Source: Neocallimastix lanati (nom. inval.) (Eukaryota > Neocallimastigomycota > Neocallimastigomycetes > Neocallimastigales > Neocallimastigaceae). From it: a stretch of 64,000 bases of DNA. The position numbers and the translations under genes are program-made. The DNA lies in NCBI GenBank assembly GCA_016946835.1, contig JACVTC010000096.1:647001-711000 (forward strand). Reading direction: 5' to 3'. The notes under the pieces are model-generated. The model made no database searches. It worked only from the letters and a program-made list of their open reading frames with translations, and was not told the DNA's origin. Shown piece by piece: positions 18,781 to 30,514 of this stretch (its first letter is position 1; each line of letters opens with the position of its first letter).

Positions 18781-19552
18781 TTACTTCATTGCCTTTGTAT
18801 AACTCAAATAACTATTATTCTTCATATTTTCATAGGCAACATCCATAGATTGTTTTAAAATATCTGGATTAAAGTTTTTCTTTGTTCTTACTTCTTCAAT
18901 TAATTTTTTACTAATTGATGCAGGTACACCAATTTCTTTATCACTACCTGGTACAATATAATTCTTCAGTATTTTTTCTAGGGTATTTTCAAATTTTACT
19001 TTCAAATCACTTGATATTTCTGTTGTTTCAGGAAGATTTGGTGAAAAGCTACTTAACGGAGTCATTTGATATGTACTATGATTATTTTCATCTACTTTTT
19101 TTATCCATAAAGATTGGCATTGAAAAAATTTACCAGCTTCTTCACGATATTTAACTGCTTCTAACCAGAATTCAAGGTTTTCTTTTTTTTTAATTTATTA
19201 CATTGAAATTGTTTTTTATTTTTTTATTTTTATTTTTGTTTTGTTTTTATGAATTATTACATATTTGTGTATATGATTTATATTTATTTATGTTAAAATA
19301 ATAATAATAATAATAATTTAAAAATATAAAAATATGTATATATATAAATAATAACATATATATATATTAATTTTTATTTATAAAAAAGGAAATAGAAATA
19401 CAATAAATATTTTTATTTTTATATAAATAATATAATAAAATAATATATATACCTTCAGCGTGTTCTTTTTTTAGATAATCCATAAAGGTTTCTAATGACA
19501 TTTTACCGCTGGTTTCCCCATTTAACAAATTGGCAAATGTATATTTTGACAT
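18781..19552 (-). CDS. RGS-domain protein (regulator of G-protein signalling)
   Basis: Two exons, 19552-19453 and 19181-18781, join in phase to give 166 residues. The RGS fold begins almost at the N-terminus: SLETFMDYLKKEHAE, then the hallmark ENLEFWLEAVKYREEA, and near the end KNYIVPGSDKEIGVPASI, then KKLIEEV and a last helix with MDVAYENMKNN. RGS domains speed GTP hydrolysis by heterotrimeric G-protein alpha subunits. No membrane segment or extra domain is visible, so this is a single-domain RGS protein. The ATG at 19552 is the only in-frame start in exon 1 and opens MSKYTFANLL. The donor at 19452 and the acceptor ending 19182 are canonical. Confidence 0.86.
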
Positions 19553-22500
19553 TTTGGTTTATGTTATTTTATATATATGTATTTTTTTTTTGTTTTAAAG
19601 TGTTTATATATATATGTTGTTACTTTTATATAATATAAATAAATTAGTTTTTTTTTTCTAATTTTTTTTGTTTTATTTTATTTTGTTTTAACCAAAATAA
19701 AAATAAAATAAAAAAAATTTTTTTTTCTTCTATTTGATAAGAGTTTTATTTTTAAATTTTTTTGTTTTTTTTTATTCGTTTTCTTTATTCGTTTTCTTTA
19801 TTATATAATAAGTATATATATTTAATTATTTCAATTATTTCCACTTTTTTGAGAAGAATCTAATAATTGAACAAATAGAATTTATACAATTATAGAAAAA
19901 AAATTTATTATTGAAAATATATACGAATAAAAAAATAAAAAAAGAATAAATTAGATATATATTAATAATTATTTTTATATAATAGAAATTATTTTATATT
20001 TTAATATTTTTTGAAAAAAATAATATAACTAAATAAAAATATGATATAATAGAAAAGATGAAGATATTTTCTATATTTTAATTTATCCTTGCTTTATCAT
20101 ATATATATATATTGCTTTTATTTTTTTATTATATCATATTATATATAAGTATTTAGAGTATTATAAATAATTTTTTTTAATATATTAAATTCTATATTTT
20201 TAAATATTTATTATTATATATAGTGAGAATCATTTAAATAATATTTTTTTATTCTATTTAATTCTATATTATTATATATTTATAATTATATATAGTGAGA
20301 ATCATTTAAAGTTATAGTTGAAATGAATAATAAAAAGAATATATCGAATTTATTATTGCATTAAATTACTTTTTTTTTTTTTACTGTTATTAATACATTT
20401 TAATTTTAAAATTTCTTCTTTCTCCTATTTATTTTATTGTATTATCCTAATAATTAAATAAAAAGAAAGTTTTAATTTTTATATTATGAATAATAATCCT
20501 GATATTGTTTCTCCTTTGTTTTAGAAATGCTTTTTTAACTTTTTTATTTTTTATTACTTTTATATAAATAATATAGTTTTGTGATATAATTACTTATATT
20601 TTTATTGTTTAATTTTATACAATACATTTGTAATCATCAAGTGTTTAAAAATACAAATGATAAAATATTCATTTTTCAAATAAAATATTTTCTTTGAATT
20701 ATTTGTCTATTCATACATCATCAAATATAAAAAAAAAAAAGAAAAGAAAAAATTCTTTTCTCTCGAAGTAATGAGTCAAAATTTTTATTGAATTTTTATT
20801 TTAAATAATTAATATTTCTTCAACAATATTATTATGTATTCTTTTTTCCTCTACTATAAAAAGATATCCTTTATTAAATATTTTTGCTAAATCATTACTT
20901 TTTTTTCTTCAAGTTCAAACCTTTATAATATGTATATAATAGTTCACTTTTTTTTAAAAAAAAAAAAAAGGTAAAAAATTAAAATTAAAATTTGAAAAAA
21001 AAGAGGTAAAGTAATAATTTAAAAATATAATATTATAAATATTTAATAAAAAATATTAATAATTTACATTTTAAAAGAATTATATAAAATTTATTTTTTC
21101 TTTATAAATTATCTTCCTTAATTTATTATAATATAAAATTTTATAATTTTATAAAATTAAATTATTTATAAATTTAATTTATTAATTTATTATTGAAATA
21201 ATTCTTTATTTAATATGGTTAATAATTTTTTAAAAAATAAAAAAAAAATAATTATAATAATAATTATTATTATTATTTAAATTCTCAAATTAAATGATAA
21301 ATAAATAAATAAATAAAATAAAATAAATGCAATTTATTTAATTTTAATTAATTAATAATCGAAATCAAGTTTTAAAGTTTTATACTTTTTTTTTCTTTAA
21401 AAAAAATCAAATATAAAATGAAATTCAATAATAATTATCGATAAAAAGTAAAATAAAATAAGATATAAAATTAGTAATTATCTCCCTCTTTTCTTAATTT
21501 CATATATTTATAATTACTTCAAATTTTTATATACATAAAAGCAATAATTATAATAATTATGATTGATAAAAATGACAAATAATAGATATAATAGAAATAA
21601 TGAAGAATCGTTTTTCATATATGATATATATTATTTTAAATTAAATAAAGATAATAATATTCAATATTTTTTATAAAGCATTATTTTTATTAATATAGAA
21701 AAATATAATAATAATAATTATATTTTTTTTTATCATTTATTTTACATTTTATTATATATATTGTTATATATTTTAATTAATTTCTTTTCAAATATATAAA
21801 TATATATTTATTATTTTCCCTTTTTTCACTTAAATATTATTAATATTTATTATAGTAAAAAAAAAAAAAAACCTTTATCACAAAAAATCTTTAAATTAAC
21901 ATATTTTTAATTAATAAAATTTTATAAATTTTTTGTTAATAATTTTTGTTACAATTACTTCTTTAAAAATTTTAATAAATAAATAAATAAATACTTTTTA
22001 AAAAAAAATAAATATAATGAATAAAATTAATTATGAATAAGAGTTATTAATAAAATTAAAAATATTCAATAAACTGGTTAGATTAATAAAAAGATTAATT
22101 TTATATTTTCAATTATATAATTAAAAATATTTATTTAATTTTAAAAAATTACTACCTTCTTTTAAAAAAAAATGAGAGAAAAATAATAATTAAATCAATA
22201 AAATAAAATAAAATTTTAATAAAAAACATTTAAATAAAATAAAAATATATGATTTTTTCTTTTTTTTTTTTTTTTATGTTTTATTTAAAAATTTTTAAAT
22301 TCTTTAATTTCCATTTATAGTAAATTTTAATATTTCCAATTTTGTTAATAATAATTTTTTCAAATAATATTTTGTTGTTTTAATAATCACTTTATTTAAT
22401 AAATAATTTTTATACTACTATCTAATAATCAAGAGCGCTTGAGACTCTTAATCTATTGTTTTAATAATCACTTTATTTATTAATATATATTAATTAACTT

Positions 22501-22815
22501 TTTACACTTTTCACATTATTTATTTTTTATTATTTTTCATTCATTAAATTTATATTTATCTCCTAATTCTTTAAAACTTTATTCTATTCACTTATTTATT
22601 TTCTAATATTAAATTTTAATATTAAATCACATTTATTATTAAATTATTTTTATCTTATAAAATATAATAAAATTAAGTTATTATTAAATTAATTATATTA
22701 AGATTTGTGGAATAACTTAATTTCTAACATATTTAAAAAAAAGAAAATTTTAATTTACCAAAAAAAGAAAAATAAAAATAAAAAATAAATAAATAAATAA
22801 ATATAAATTATAATA

Positions 22816-22847
<32 letters not shown>

Positions 22848-23113
22848 TACTAACCAATATTTTAAAAAAATAAAAAAATTAAGACAAAATTTAAAAAAAG
22901 AATTAATGGAAAAATAAAAGAAAAAAGGGAAAAATAATTAAAAAGATTATATAGAAGAAAAAATAAAAATAAAAACTTATGATATAAATCTTTATATGTG
23001 TTCTTTTTATGAATTATAATTGAAAAATATTTTTTTTTATCCGTTGTTCTATATTAATTATATATATATATAGTTTAAATTTTGATATTCTGTAATAAAT
23101 TTTTTATTTTTAC
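19553..23113. other. Long AT-rich spacer
   Basis: About 3.5 kb without a recognisable gene. It contains near-duplicate 40-bp segments with the core GTGAGAATCATTTAAA (about 20222 and 20295), a tRNA-Lys-like fragment at 22431-22453, and otherwise homopolymer and TA-rich DNA. The promoter of the RGS gene should lie at its left end. Confidence 0.55.
22375..22479 (+). repeat. tRNA-Lys(CUU)-like fragment between 24-bp direct repeats
   Basis: The sequence GAGACTCTTAATCT (22441-22454), preceded by AAGAGCG, matches the anticodon arm and the end of the D-arm of a tRNA-Lys with anticodon CUU. No T-arm or acceptor follows. The fragment sits between two exact copies of a 24-bp sequence beginning TTGTTTTAATAATCAC (22375-22398 and 22456-22479). 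This is either a tandem duplication or an insertion flanked by duplicated target. Confidence 0.45.
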
Positions 23114-23233
23114 CTATGAAAATCAGTAAGGCTATCCAGTAGGGACTATATCCGCCTGTGCTATAGCACACGGAAGTGTTGTGACTACCTTAATATTCCC
23201 ATGCCTTGAGAGGGGCATAGGGGTACACACCGG

Positions 23234-23274
<41 letters not shown>

Positions 23275-23282
23275 ATGAAAAT
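23114..23282 (+). mobile_element. Short retroposon (SINE-like) with structured body, poly(A) tail and target-site duplication
   Basis: The body at 23124-23238 is markedly GC-richer than its surroundings. A pure A-tail follows (23239-23272), and a 10-bp direct repeat CTATGAAAAT brackets the unit (23114-23123 and 23273-23282). This is the hallmark of target-primed retroposition. The body holds a perfect hairpin TGTGCTATAGCACA (23157-23170) nested in CCG/CGG, and a second stem ATGCC/GGCAT (23201-23205 with 23214-23218). A GGCTATCCAGTAGG segment near the 5' end is loosely like a Pol III A box; no good B box is seen. The parent RNA was not recognised. Confidence 0.7.
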
Positions 23283-23619
23283 TGAATATCATTGTATATC
23301 TATATATATATTTCTAATTTGTTATATTTAATTTCTTTTCAATTAAAAAAACCAATGGATTTATTTTTTAATTTTTATTACTATTATTTTTTTTATCAAA
23401 ATACATTATTTATATAATCATTAAAAATTATATATATATTATTATAATTAATTCTCAACATAAATATCATAAATACTATTATACTTTTAATTATAATAAA
23501 TTATTTGAAATATAATATATGTATATCACTATTATTATAATTAATTTTATAATAAACTCGATATAGGTAAAATTTATTTCATTTTATTTTCTCAACTTAA
23601 TGAATTAGTCGTTAAGTTG

Positions 23620-24223
23620 AATGTTGAAATTATAACTGAATTGGAATCACAATTTCAGTAATTTACATTCCAATAATTAAAAATATTATTTATTTAATTA
23701 TAAATAATATATAATTATATAATTAATAATTAATATAAATACATGTTTAATATTGAAAGGATTATCTTAGGCCTAATAATTCTGAGAATATTAATATATA
23801 TAAGGTTTATATTAATAATTAATTTCAATTCTACATTTGATATAAAACAAATTTGTATATTTAATAATAAATATTAAATATTAAATTTATATTTTTGATA
23901 ATAATTATTTTATTTTATTTCAATATGTATTATTATAATTATAATAATTATAATACTTTAAATTAATACAGTTCTATATATTAGAATATATAATTAATAT
24001 ATTATCTATTTCTTATAAATAGATTAAATTATTTATATTAGAAATAGAGGACTCTCTTATAAAATTTTAGGAATTAGAATTATTATTTTAATTGTACGAA
24101 TATTATAATTTTATTAATAAAATTTACTAAACTACCATTATTTAAAACCCACTGCTTATAAATTATTGCACATAAAAGTCCCACATATCACATTTGACGT
24201 CACGTGTATTTTATTTATATTAT
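23620..24223 (+). repeat. Left terminal inverted repeat of the MULE
   Basis: Begins AATGTTGAAATTATAACTG and ends near ATTTATATTAT. It aligns, inverted, with 32515-33141 over its full length, with scattered substitutions and small indels. Shared landmarks are TTATCTTAGGCCTAATAA, GTACGAATATTATAA, CACATAAAAGTCCCACATAT and ACGTGTATTTT. Weaker similarity (GCATTTCGACATAATTTATG) continues inward to about 24290. Confidence 0.88.
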
Positions 24224-24366
24224 TTTTTTACAACATTTTATATTAATTTTAAGAATGTGAAGCATTTCGACATAATTTATGTATAATCATCATAAAATTT
24301 TGTACAATGTGTATAATATATGTAATACGCCACTATTTTCAACGTATATTTTTATTTATTGTTTTT

Positions 24367-24535
24367 TAGCATTAAAAAAATAAAATAAAAACAAAAAAAA
24401 GAATAAATAAAAGAATAAATGTATTTTAGCATTAAAAAAATAAAATAAAAACAAAAAAAAAAAAGAATAAATAAAAGAATAAATGTATTTTAGCATTAAA
24501 AAAATAAAATAAAAACAAAAAAAGAATAAATAAGT
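24367..24535 (+). repeat. Tandem repeat, three copies of a 60-64 bp unit
   Basis: Three successive copies start with TTAGCATTAAAAAAATAAA (near 24366, 24426 and 24490). They differ mainly in A-tract length. They lie inside the MULE, between the left TIR and the 3' end of the transposase gene. Confidence 0.85.
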
Positions 24536-24745
24536 TTTCTGTTGAGAATTTTATTTTATTTTTATTTTTTTTTAATTTTATTTTATTATTATATTTTATT
24601 ATTAAATATTTTAATAATAAAACCTTTCCATTTTATTTTATTCAAATAAAATAAATAAAATTATATATTTTATTATTAAATTAATTAAATAATAAAATAA
24701 AATTTATTATAATATTAAATATTTATTATTAATAAAATTTAAATA

Positions 24746-24890
24746 TTGATATTGATATTAATAAAATATTTTGATATTGATATTAATGAAATATTTTGAT
24801 ATTGATATTAATGAAATATTTTGACATTGATATTAATAAAATATATTGATATTGATATTAATAAAATATATTGATATTGATATAAATATA
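24746..24890 (+). repeat. 25-bp tandem repeat, six copies
   Basis: Unit TTGATATTGATATTAATAAAATATA with small variants. Copies start at 24746, 24771, 24796, 24821, 24846 and 24871, an exact 25-bp period. It lies inside the MULE next to the transposase 3' end. Confidence 0.9.
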
Positions 24891-25176
24891 ATTTAAACTA
24901 TATATATTCTAATTAATTATTATTCATATATTTAGAGTGTATTTAATTCTATTAAACATTTATACCATAAATCAATGATATCATTTTTTCACATTTTTTA
25001 TCAATTAATCGGATTCCTTTTTTTTTGTATTTTTTAATGAAATCATTGATTTCATCAGTTTTTGTTAATATTCTTTTTTTTTTTTCCAAACTCCTTCAAT
25101 TTTCCTTTTGTAATTATTGTAAGATAAAGATTCTTCTCTTTTTAAATGATAAATCAATTCATAGAAAGAAGGTTTT

Positions 25177-25882
25177 TGTAAAGATGTGATTATCCCAATC
25201 ACATTTTAAATTAAAATTTTTTCTTGTGCAATTCAAAAATGTAAATTATTCTTTGATTTATAAAATAATAAGCAAAGTAAATAAATCATATGAACTAAAT
25301 TTTTGAATTATATTCTTTAAGCCACAAGATAAATTTTTAATGTAATAATTTTTATAAAATTTAATTCTGAGAAAATTATTGTTGTAAAATAATTTAAATG
25401 AATTAATTAAAGTTTAAAACAAAATAAATTAATAATTTATTTTGTGAAAATTAAGTTTCAAAATTTAATCATGACTCCTTTAACATTGTTTTTAAATCGA
25501 AAATAAATAAAGACTTTACTTATAATATTAAAATAATAAATAGATAATAAATGTACTTAATTTTAATTATTTAGTATTTAGTTTAATTAATAATTATATT
25601 TTTCTAAATTTAGTTATAGTTTATAAATTTATTATTTAATAAAATTCATTAGGATAGTTTTATATTAAAATATATGTAATTTAAATAAAACAATATATTA
25701 TCAATGTATTTTAGGAAAAGTATAAATAGAAGATACTTTTCACATTTTTTTTCTCGATGTAATTGTTATTTTTAACAAATAACTATTAAATATTAATAAA
25801 ATATATTTTAATAAAAAATTTTTAATAAAATAAAATTTATTGTATTTTGTTATTGTAATCTATTTTTGTGTTTTCTTTTACA
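25177..25882 (+). repeat. 5' LTR of element C
   Basis: 706 bp, TG...CA ends. It carries a TATA box (TATAAATA, 25721-25728) and, 38 nt after its first base, the sequence GTAATTGTTATT (25759-25770), which is complementary to the sequence just after this LTR. Confidence 0.95.
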
Positions 25883-25893
25883 ATAACAATTAC
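25721..25893 (+). promoter_or_regulatory. Element C promoter and self-complementary primer site
   Basis: TATAAATA at 25721-25728 should set the transcript start about 30-38 nt downstream, that is near 25751-25759. GTAATTGTTATT (25759-25770) is the exact reverse complement of AATAACAATTAC (25882-25893), which begins at the last base of the LTR where a primer-binding site belongs. No TGG-type tRNA site is present there. This is the arrangement of self-priming Tf1/sushi-group elements, in which the 5' end of the RNA folds back to prime minus-strand DNA. Confidence 0.75.
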
Positions 25894-26336
25894 CTTTTAT
25901 TTTACAAAATACGTTGCAATAACAGAATCCGCAAGCTGAAGATTTTTTTGGTCTACCGCCGGTCAAGAGATTTTATTCAGAGCTAACCAATTTGGAATCA
26001 ATAATTGGACTGTAATCGAGGACCACAATTCAGGGCTTAAATGAACATTGTATCTAGTAATACAGACTAAAACAAGTGAAAAAACTCCTTCTAATAACCA
26101 GAAAAAATATAATTCTTCAAAATTAATAAGTCATTTATAAAAAATTAGTTTACTCGACCGTCACCATACATAATTGGATAGAGACCTGGTCGACTTTACT
26201 AATATAATTATAAAGTTATTAATTTTGAGAAAACAAAACAAAACAAAGCAAAAAATAAATAAATAAATAATTAATAAATTTTCTTAAATTGGAAGACTTA
26301 GAAAGACTCTTTGAAACATTATCCTTGGAAGAGATA
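25883..26336 (+). other. Element C leader
   Basis: Untranslated leader between the 5' LTR and the first ATG of the ORF (26337). It is GC-richer than the LTR and includes an inverted pair TCGACC/GGTCGA near 26155-26205. No separate coding frame is visible. Confidence 0.6.
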
Positions 26337-29300
26337 ATGGAGAATCACGAAGAAAACAATGCATTTGGTGTAATTAATAAGCCGCCATCATTTATTGGAA
26401 GAAAATGCGACCTTGAGGGATTCCTTACAAGGGCAGAACTAGCAATGGAATCCCGACCAAATCAATTTAATAACGATGCAGCAAGAGTAAGATTCCTAAT
26501 GTCTTACATGCTTGGGAAACCTTTGGAATGGGTCTCTTGCTTGCGTAGGAATAATAGTCCATTACTTAACTCATACGATGACTTCGTGAAAGAGTTAAAA
26601 TCAAACTTCGGTGATTATACCAGCGAATCCATTGTTGCCAATAGTAAGCTGTGTAGTATTTATCAGAAGAAGAATGGGCACGTATTTGAATATATTTCAG
26701 AATTTCAAAGGATCGCTCAATACTCTGACTTTAATGAAAGTGCAAAAATATATATGTTCATTAGAGGATTAAAACAACCTTTAAGAGAGAAACTTGCTTT
26801 AATCGATCCAAATCCTAGATCTCTTGATAGGTTAACTACTACAGTATTAAATATAGAAAGCTTAATTAGAAGAAACGTGGTAGATTTTTTTAGTAATACT
26901 GCTGTGCATAACGACCCAATGGACATCGACCTTTACCGTATAAAAAGAGGTCCCAATGAGAGAAAGTATACTTACCGTCCAATAAAGTATAAAGAAGAAA
27001 AGAAAGATTATTCTGAAGAAAAAAAGAAAGGCGTTTGTTTTCTATGTAAACAACCAGGACACCTTAAGTTCAATTGTCCAAATAGGATTAAGCCAAAAAA
27101 CTTAAGGTTAATTATGAAGGGAAAGGATACCGATGATAGTGTTATGGGTAACTTTTCAAATATGCGTAGAATAAGAAGACTTACTGGACAAGAAGAACTT
27201 TTAATGATGAGGGAAGTTACTTGTGAAGACAAAAATCACCAAAAAACAAATATTTTAGATTTTTTTATCAAGACTAACGAGATTGAAGAAAGCAAGGTTA
27301 AGGTTCTTATTGACTCTGGATCCGACTTAAATTTTATTCATCCGGAGGTCGTAAAGAAACTTGGTATTAAGACAGAAAGGATCAATAAATCTTTTAGCGT
27401 CTCAGGACTTGGATATGGAATCGCTAATGTCACTAAAGAAACTGAAAAATGTATTCTACGTTATAAGAACCACTTAGAAATTATTCAATTTTATGTTCTC
27501 CGAATCCCAGATGTAGATGTGATTCTAGGACTACCTTGGATTGATAAGCACAGTCCAAGTAATTACCATGATGCTAAGAAAATCGCTTTTAGTTCTGGTT
27601 TTTGTGCTCGCCATTGTAATAATGGAAAAAGAAGAAGAAGCAAAAGAAAAAGGACTACTAAGAGAAATAAGATGGCTATTCTTGAACAAGAACTTAAAGT
27701 AACTGATGAAGAAAAAAGGGAAGAACCATCCTGTTCAAGATCCACTATAAAATACTATTCTGACTCCGAATCCGAACCCGAACCATATTTCAAAGGACGA
27801 GTTGTTCGAACTATAAATGATGAATCCGATAGTGATTATGATTTAGATGATAATTTTATGTACAATAGTATTAGTGAAAGTGAATTAGAAAAAAGTTTAG
27901 AATGTGAAAATAATAGTGATAGTATAGTTAAAAATGACTCATGTAATAATATTAATTCATGTAATAATATTAATGTTTCATGTAAAAAATTTAAATCTTG
28001 TAACGAAAATGAAAATTTAAATAAAAATCTTACTTTCCCTAGAAAACCAGAAATGCTCTCTCAACGACAAATTCGTTGGTACGAATTTTTATCTAGATTT
28101 GATTTTAAGCTTATTTATCGTGCTGGAAAGAAGTCTGGCAAACCTGATTTACTCTCAAGAAGAAGTGATCATTTATTCGCCAATTTACGAACTGTGTCAA
28201 AATGTTGTTTAACAATTAGTAAAAAATCTAGTGATTCTCTCATTAATTCCATATTGTCTTCATTAAATTCGGATGAATTATTTTGTAAAATTAAAACTTA
28301 TTTAAGCAACAATTCCTCATCTTCGCCTCCTATAAATAATATAAATAAAGTAAAAATTGATGAGGAAGGATTTCTACTTTTTGATAATTTGATTTATGTT
28401 CCTGAATCATTAAGAACGAGGATTCTTGAACTTCATCATGATTCAGTTTCTGCTGGTCACTTTGGTATTAAAAAGACGTCCGAACTTATTTCCCGTAATT
28501 TTTGGTGGCCAAAATTATTCAATGATGTTTCAAGGTTTGTTAGGTCTTGTGAGATTTGTTGTAAAAACAAGGTCCCACGTCATAAACTTTACGGTCTTCT
28601 TTCACCTCTTTCTACACCGAATAAACCGTGGTCTGAATTATCTATGGATTTTATTGTTGATCTGCCTAAGTCTAAAGATCTTACTTGTATTATGGTTGTT
28701 GTAGATCGTTTAACTAAAATGGCACATTTTATTCCCTTTCGCTGTCTTCCTACTGCTGCCATTGCCGCTGATGCTTTTCTTTCTACTATTTTTCGTTTGC
28801 ACGGCTTACCGGAATCTATTATTTCTGATAGAGGTTCTCAGTTTACTTCTGCGTTTTGGAACAGACTATGTAGCCTTTATGACATTGAACATTCTCTTTC
28901 TACTGCTAATCATCCTCAAACAGATGGTCAAACGGAGAGGGTGAACGCGATATTGGAACAATATCTCCGTTGCTTCATCAACGAAAGACAAAACAATTGG
29001 GCTGATCTTTTACCATTTGCTGAGTTCTCATATAATAACTCTATACAGCAATCAATTAATCAAACACCATTTTTTGCAAATTATGGATTTAATCCTAAAG
29101 CTCATCCAGAAATTCCATCTAATAAAAGACCTAGTAGGGCGGAAAAACGTGTAATTGAGATTAATGAAAATATAAATTTTTTAAAAGAGAATTTACATAG
29201 AGCAAAAGAAACTTATAAGAAATATGCTGATCAAAAAAGAATGGATCCTCCTAAATTCGAAGTTGGTGATAAAGTTTGGTTACTTAAAGGAATTAACGTA

Positions 29301-29777
29301 AAAAATAAGAAAAAGAAACTTTCTAATCAAATGGCTGGTCCCTTTAAAATTAGTAAGAAAATAAGTGATTTAGCTTATGAACTTAATCTTCCGAAGGGAA
29401 TGCGTTGCCATCCAGTTTTTCATGTTTCATTACTCGAACCTTACTATGAAAACGAATTTAAAGATAGGAGAAATTGCAAAAGAAAAAATATACATTTAAC
29501 AACTGATTATGAAGAAAGAATTCCGGAAAGAATTAACGACATGAAGAGACGTAATGGAAAAAACTTTTACCTTGTTTCTTGGAAAGGTCGTGACATTGTC
29601 GAAAACAACTGGATTGAAGAAAGTCAAATCCCTGATCCACAGTTAATTCAAGAATATCAAAAAAGATGCAGAAAAGGAAAACAACCAACTGATACTGAGG
29701 AATTCGTTGAACCGGAATATTATGTCAGGCATAAGTATCAACCTTTTACGATAGATATACCTTCGAGAAAACTTTGA
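26337..29777 (+). CDS. Element C polyprotein: gag - protease - RNase H remnant - integrase - chromodomain (no RT)
   Basis: One uninterrupted ORF of about 1,146 residues from the first ATG (26337); the frame is open upstream only to the TAA at 26268. Order: gag capsid-like region; CCHC knuckle CFLCKQPGHLKFNC (about residues 234-247); protease motif LIDSGSD and later VILGLPWIDKHSP; a basic then Ser/Glu/Asn-rich linker (about 27630-28050); the tail of RNase H (IRWYEFLSRFDF ... GKPDLLSRR); the HHCC integrase finger (ELHHDSVSAGHFG ... CEICC); integrase core Asp, Asp, Glu (SMDFIVDLP, SDRGSQFTS, DGQTERVNA); and a chromodomain (FYLVSWKGRD ... NNWIEE). The whole RT and most of RNase H are gone, with the frame kept. 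This protein could package RNA, process itself and integrate DNA but not copy RNA. Confidence 0.92.
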   Translation: MENHEENNAFGVINKPPSFIGRKCDLEGFLTRAELAMESRPNQFNNDAARVRFLMSYMLGKPLEWVSCLRRNNSPLLNSYDDFVKELKSNFGDYTSESIVANSKLCSIYQKKNGHVFEYISEFQRIAQYSDFNESAKIYMFIRGLKQPLREKLALIDPNPRSLDRLTTTVLNIESLIRRNVVDFFSNTAVHNDPMDIDLYRIKRGPNERKYTYRPIKYKEEKKDYSEEKKKGVCFLCKQPGHLKFNCPNRIKPKNLRLIMKGKDTDDSVMGNFSNMRRIRRLTGQEELLMMREVTCEDKNHQKTNILDFFIKTNEIEESKVKVLIDSGSDLNFIHPEVVKKLGIKTERINKSFSVSGLGYGIANVTKETEKCILRYKNHLEIIQFYVLRIPDVDVILGLPWIDKHSPSNYHDAKKIAFSSGFCARHCNNGKRRRSKRKRTTKRNKMAILEQELKVTDEEKREEPSCSRSTIKYYSDSESEPEPYFKGRVVRTINDESDSDYDLDDNFMYNSISESELEKSLECENNSDSIVKNDSCNNINSCNNINVSCKKFKSCNENENLNKNLTFPRKPEMLSQRQIRWYEFLSRFDFKLIYRAGKKSGKPDLLSRRSDHLFANLRTVSKCCLTISKKSSDSLINSILSSLNSDELFCKIKTYLSNNSSSSPPINNINKVKIDEEGFLLFDNLIYVPESLRTRILELHHDSVSAGHFGIKKTSELISRNFWWPKLFNDVSRFVRSCEICCKNKVPRHKLYGLLSPLSTPNKPWSELSMDFIVDLPKSKDLTCIMVVVDRLTKMAHFIPFRCLPTAAIAADAFLSTIFRLHGLPESIISDRGSQFTSAFWNRLCSLYDIEHSLSTANHPQTDGQTERVNAILEQYLRCFINERQNNWADLLPFAEFSYNNSIQQSINQTPFFANYGFNPKAHPEIPSNKRPSRAEKRVIEINENINFLKENLHRAKETYKKYADQKRMDPPKFEVGDKVWLLKGINVKNKKKKLSNQMAGPFKISKKISDLAYELNLPKGMRCHPVFHVSLLEPYYENEFKDRRNCKRKNIHLTTDYEERIPERINDMKRRNGKNFYLVSWKGRDIVENNWIEESQIPDPQLIQEYQKRCRKGKQPTDTEEFVEPEYYVRHKYQPFTIDIPSRKL

Positions 29778-29808
29778 TCTCGCAGGAGCTCGATTTAAGG
29801 AGGGAGAT

Positions 29809-30514
29809 TGTAAAGATGTGATTATCCCAATCACATTTTAAATTAAAATTTTTTCTTGTGCAATTCAAAAATGTAAATTATTCTTTGATTTATAAAATAA
29901 TAAGCAAAGTAAATAAATCATATGAACTAAATTTTTGAATTATATTCTTTAAGCCACAAGATAAATTTTTAATGTAATAATTTTTATAAAATTTAATTCT
30001 GAGAAAATTATTGTTGTAAAATAATTTAAATGAATTAATTAAAGTTTAAAACAAAATAAATTAATAATTTATTTTGTGAAAATTAAGTTTCAAAATTTAA
30101 TCATGACTCCTTTAACATTGTTTTTAAATCGAAAATAAATAAAGACTTTACTTATAATATTAAAATAATAAATAGATAATAAATGTACTTAATTTTAATT
30201 ATTTAGTATTTAGTTTAATTAATAATTATATTTTTCTAAATTTAGTTATAGTTTATAAATTTATTATTTAATAAAATTCATTAGGATAGTTTTATATTAA
30301 AATATATGTAATTTAAATAAAACAATATATTATCAATGTATTTTAGGAAAAGTATAAATAGAAGATACTTTTCACATTTTTTTTCTCGATGTAATTGTTA
30401 TTTTTAACAAATAACTATTAAATATTAATAAAATATATTTTAATAAAAAATTTTTAATAAAATAAAATTTATTGTATTTTGTTATTGTAATCTATTTTTG
30501 TGTTTTCTTTTACA
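29809..30514 (+). repeat. 3' LTR of element C
   Basis: 706 bp, read as identical to 25177-25882 and preceded by the polypurine tract at 29797-29808. Confidence 0.95.

Noticed and set aside
23124-23238. Hammerhead, twister or HDV-like ribozyme in the SINE-like body
   Set aside because: No CTGATGA/GAAA core or other complete ribozyme consensus could be matched by eye on either strand.
26289-26336. Coding start of the element C ORF at 26289
   Set aside because: The codon there is TTG; the first ATG in the frame is at 26337.
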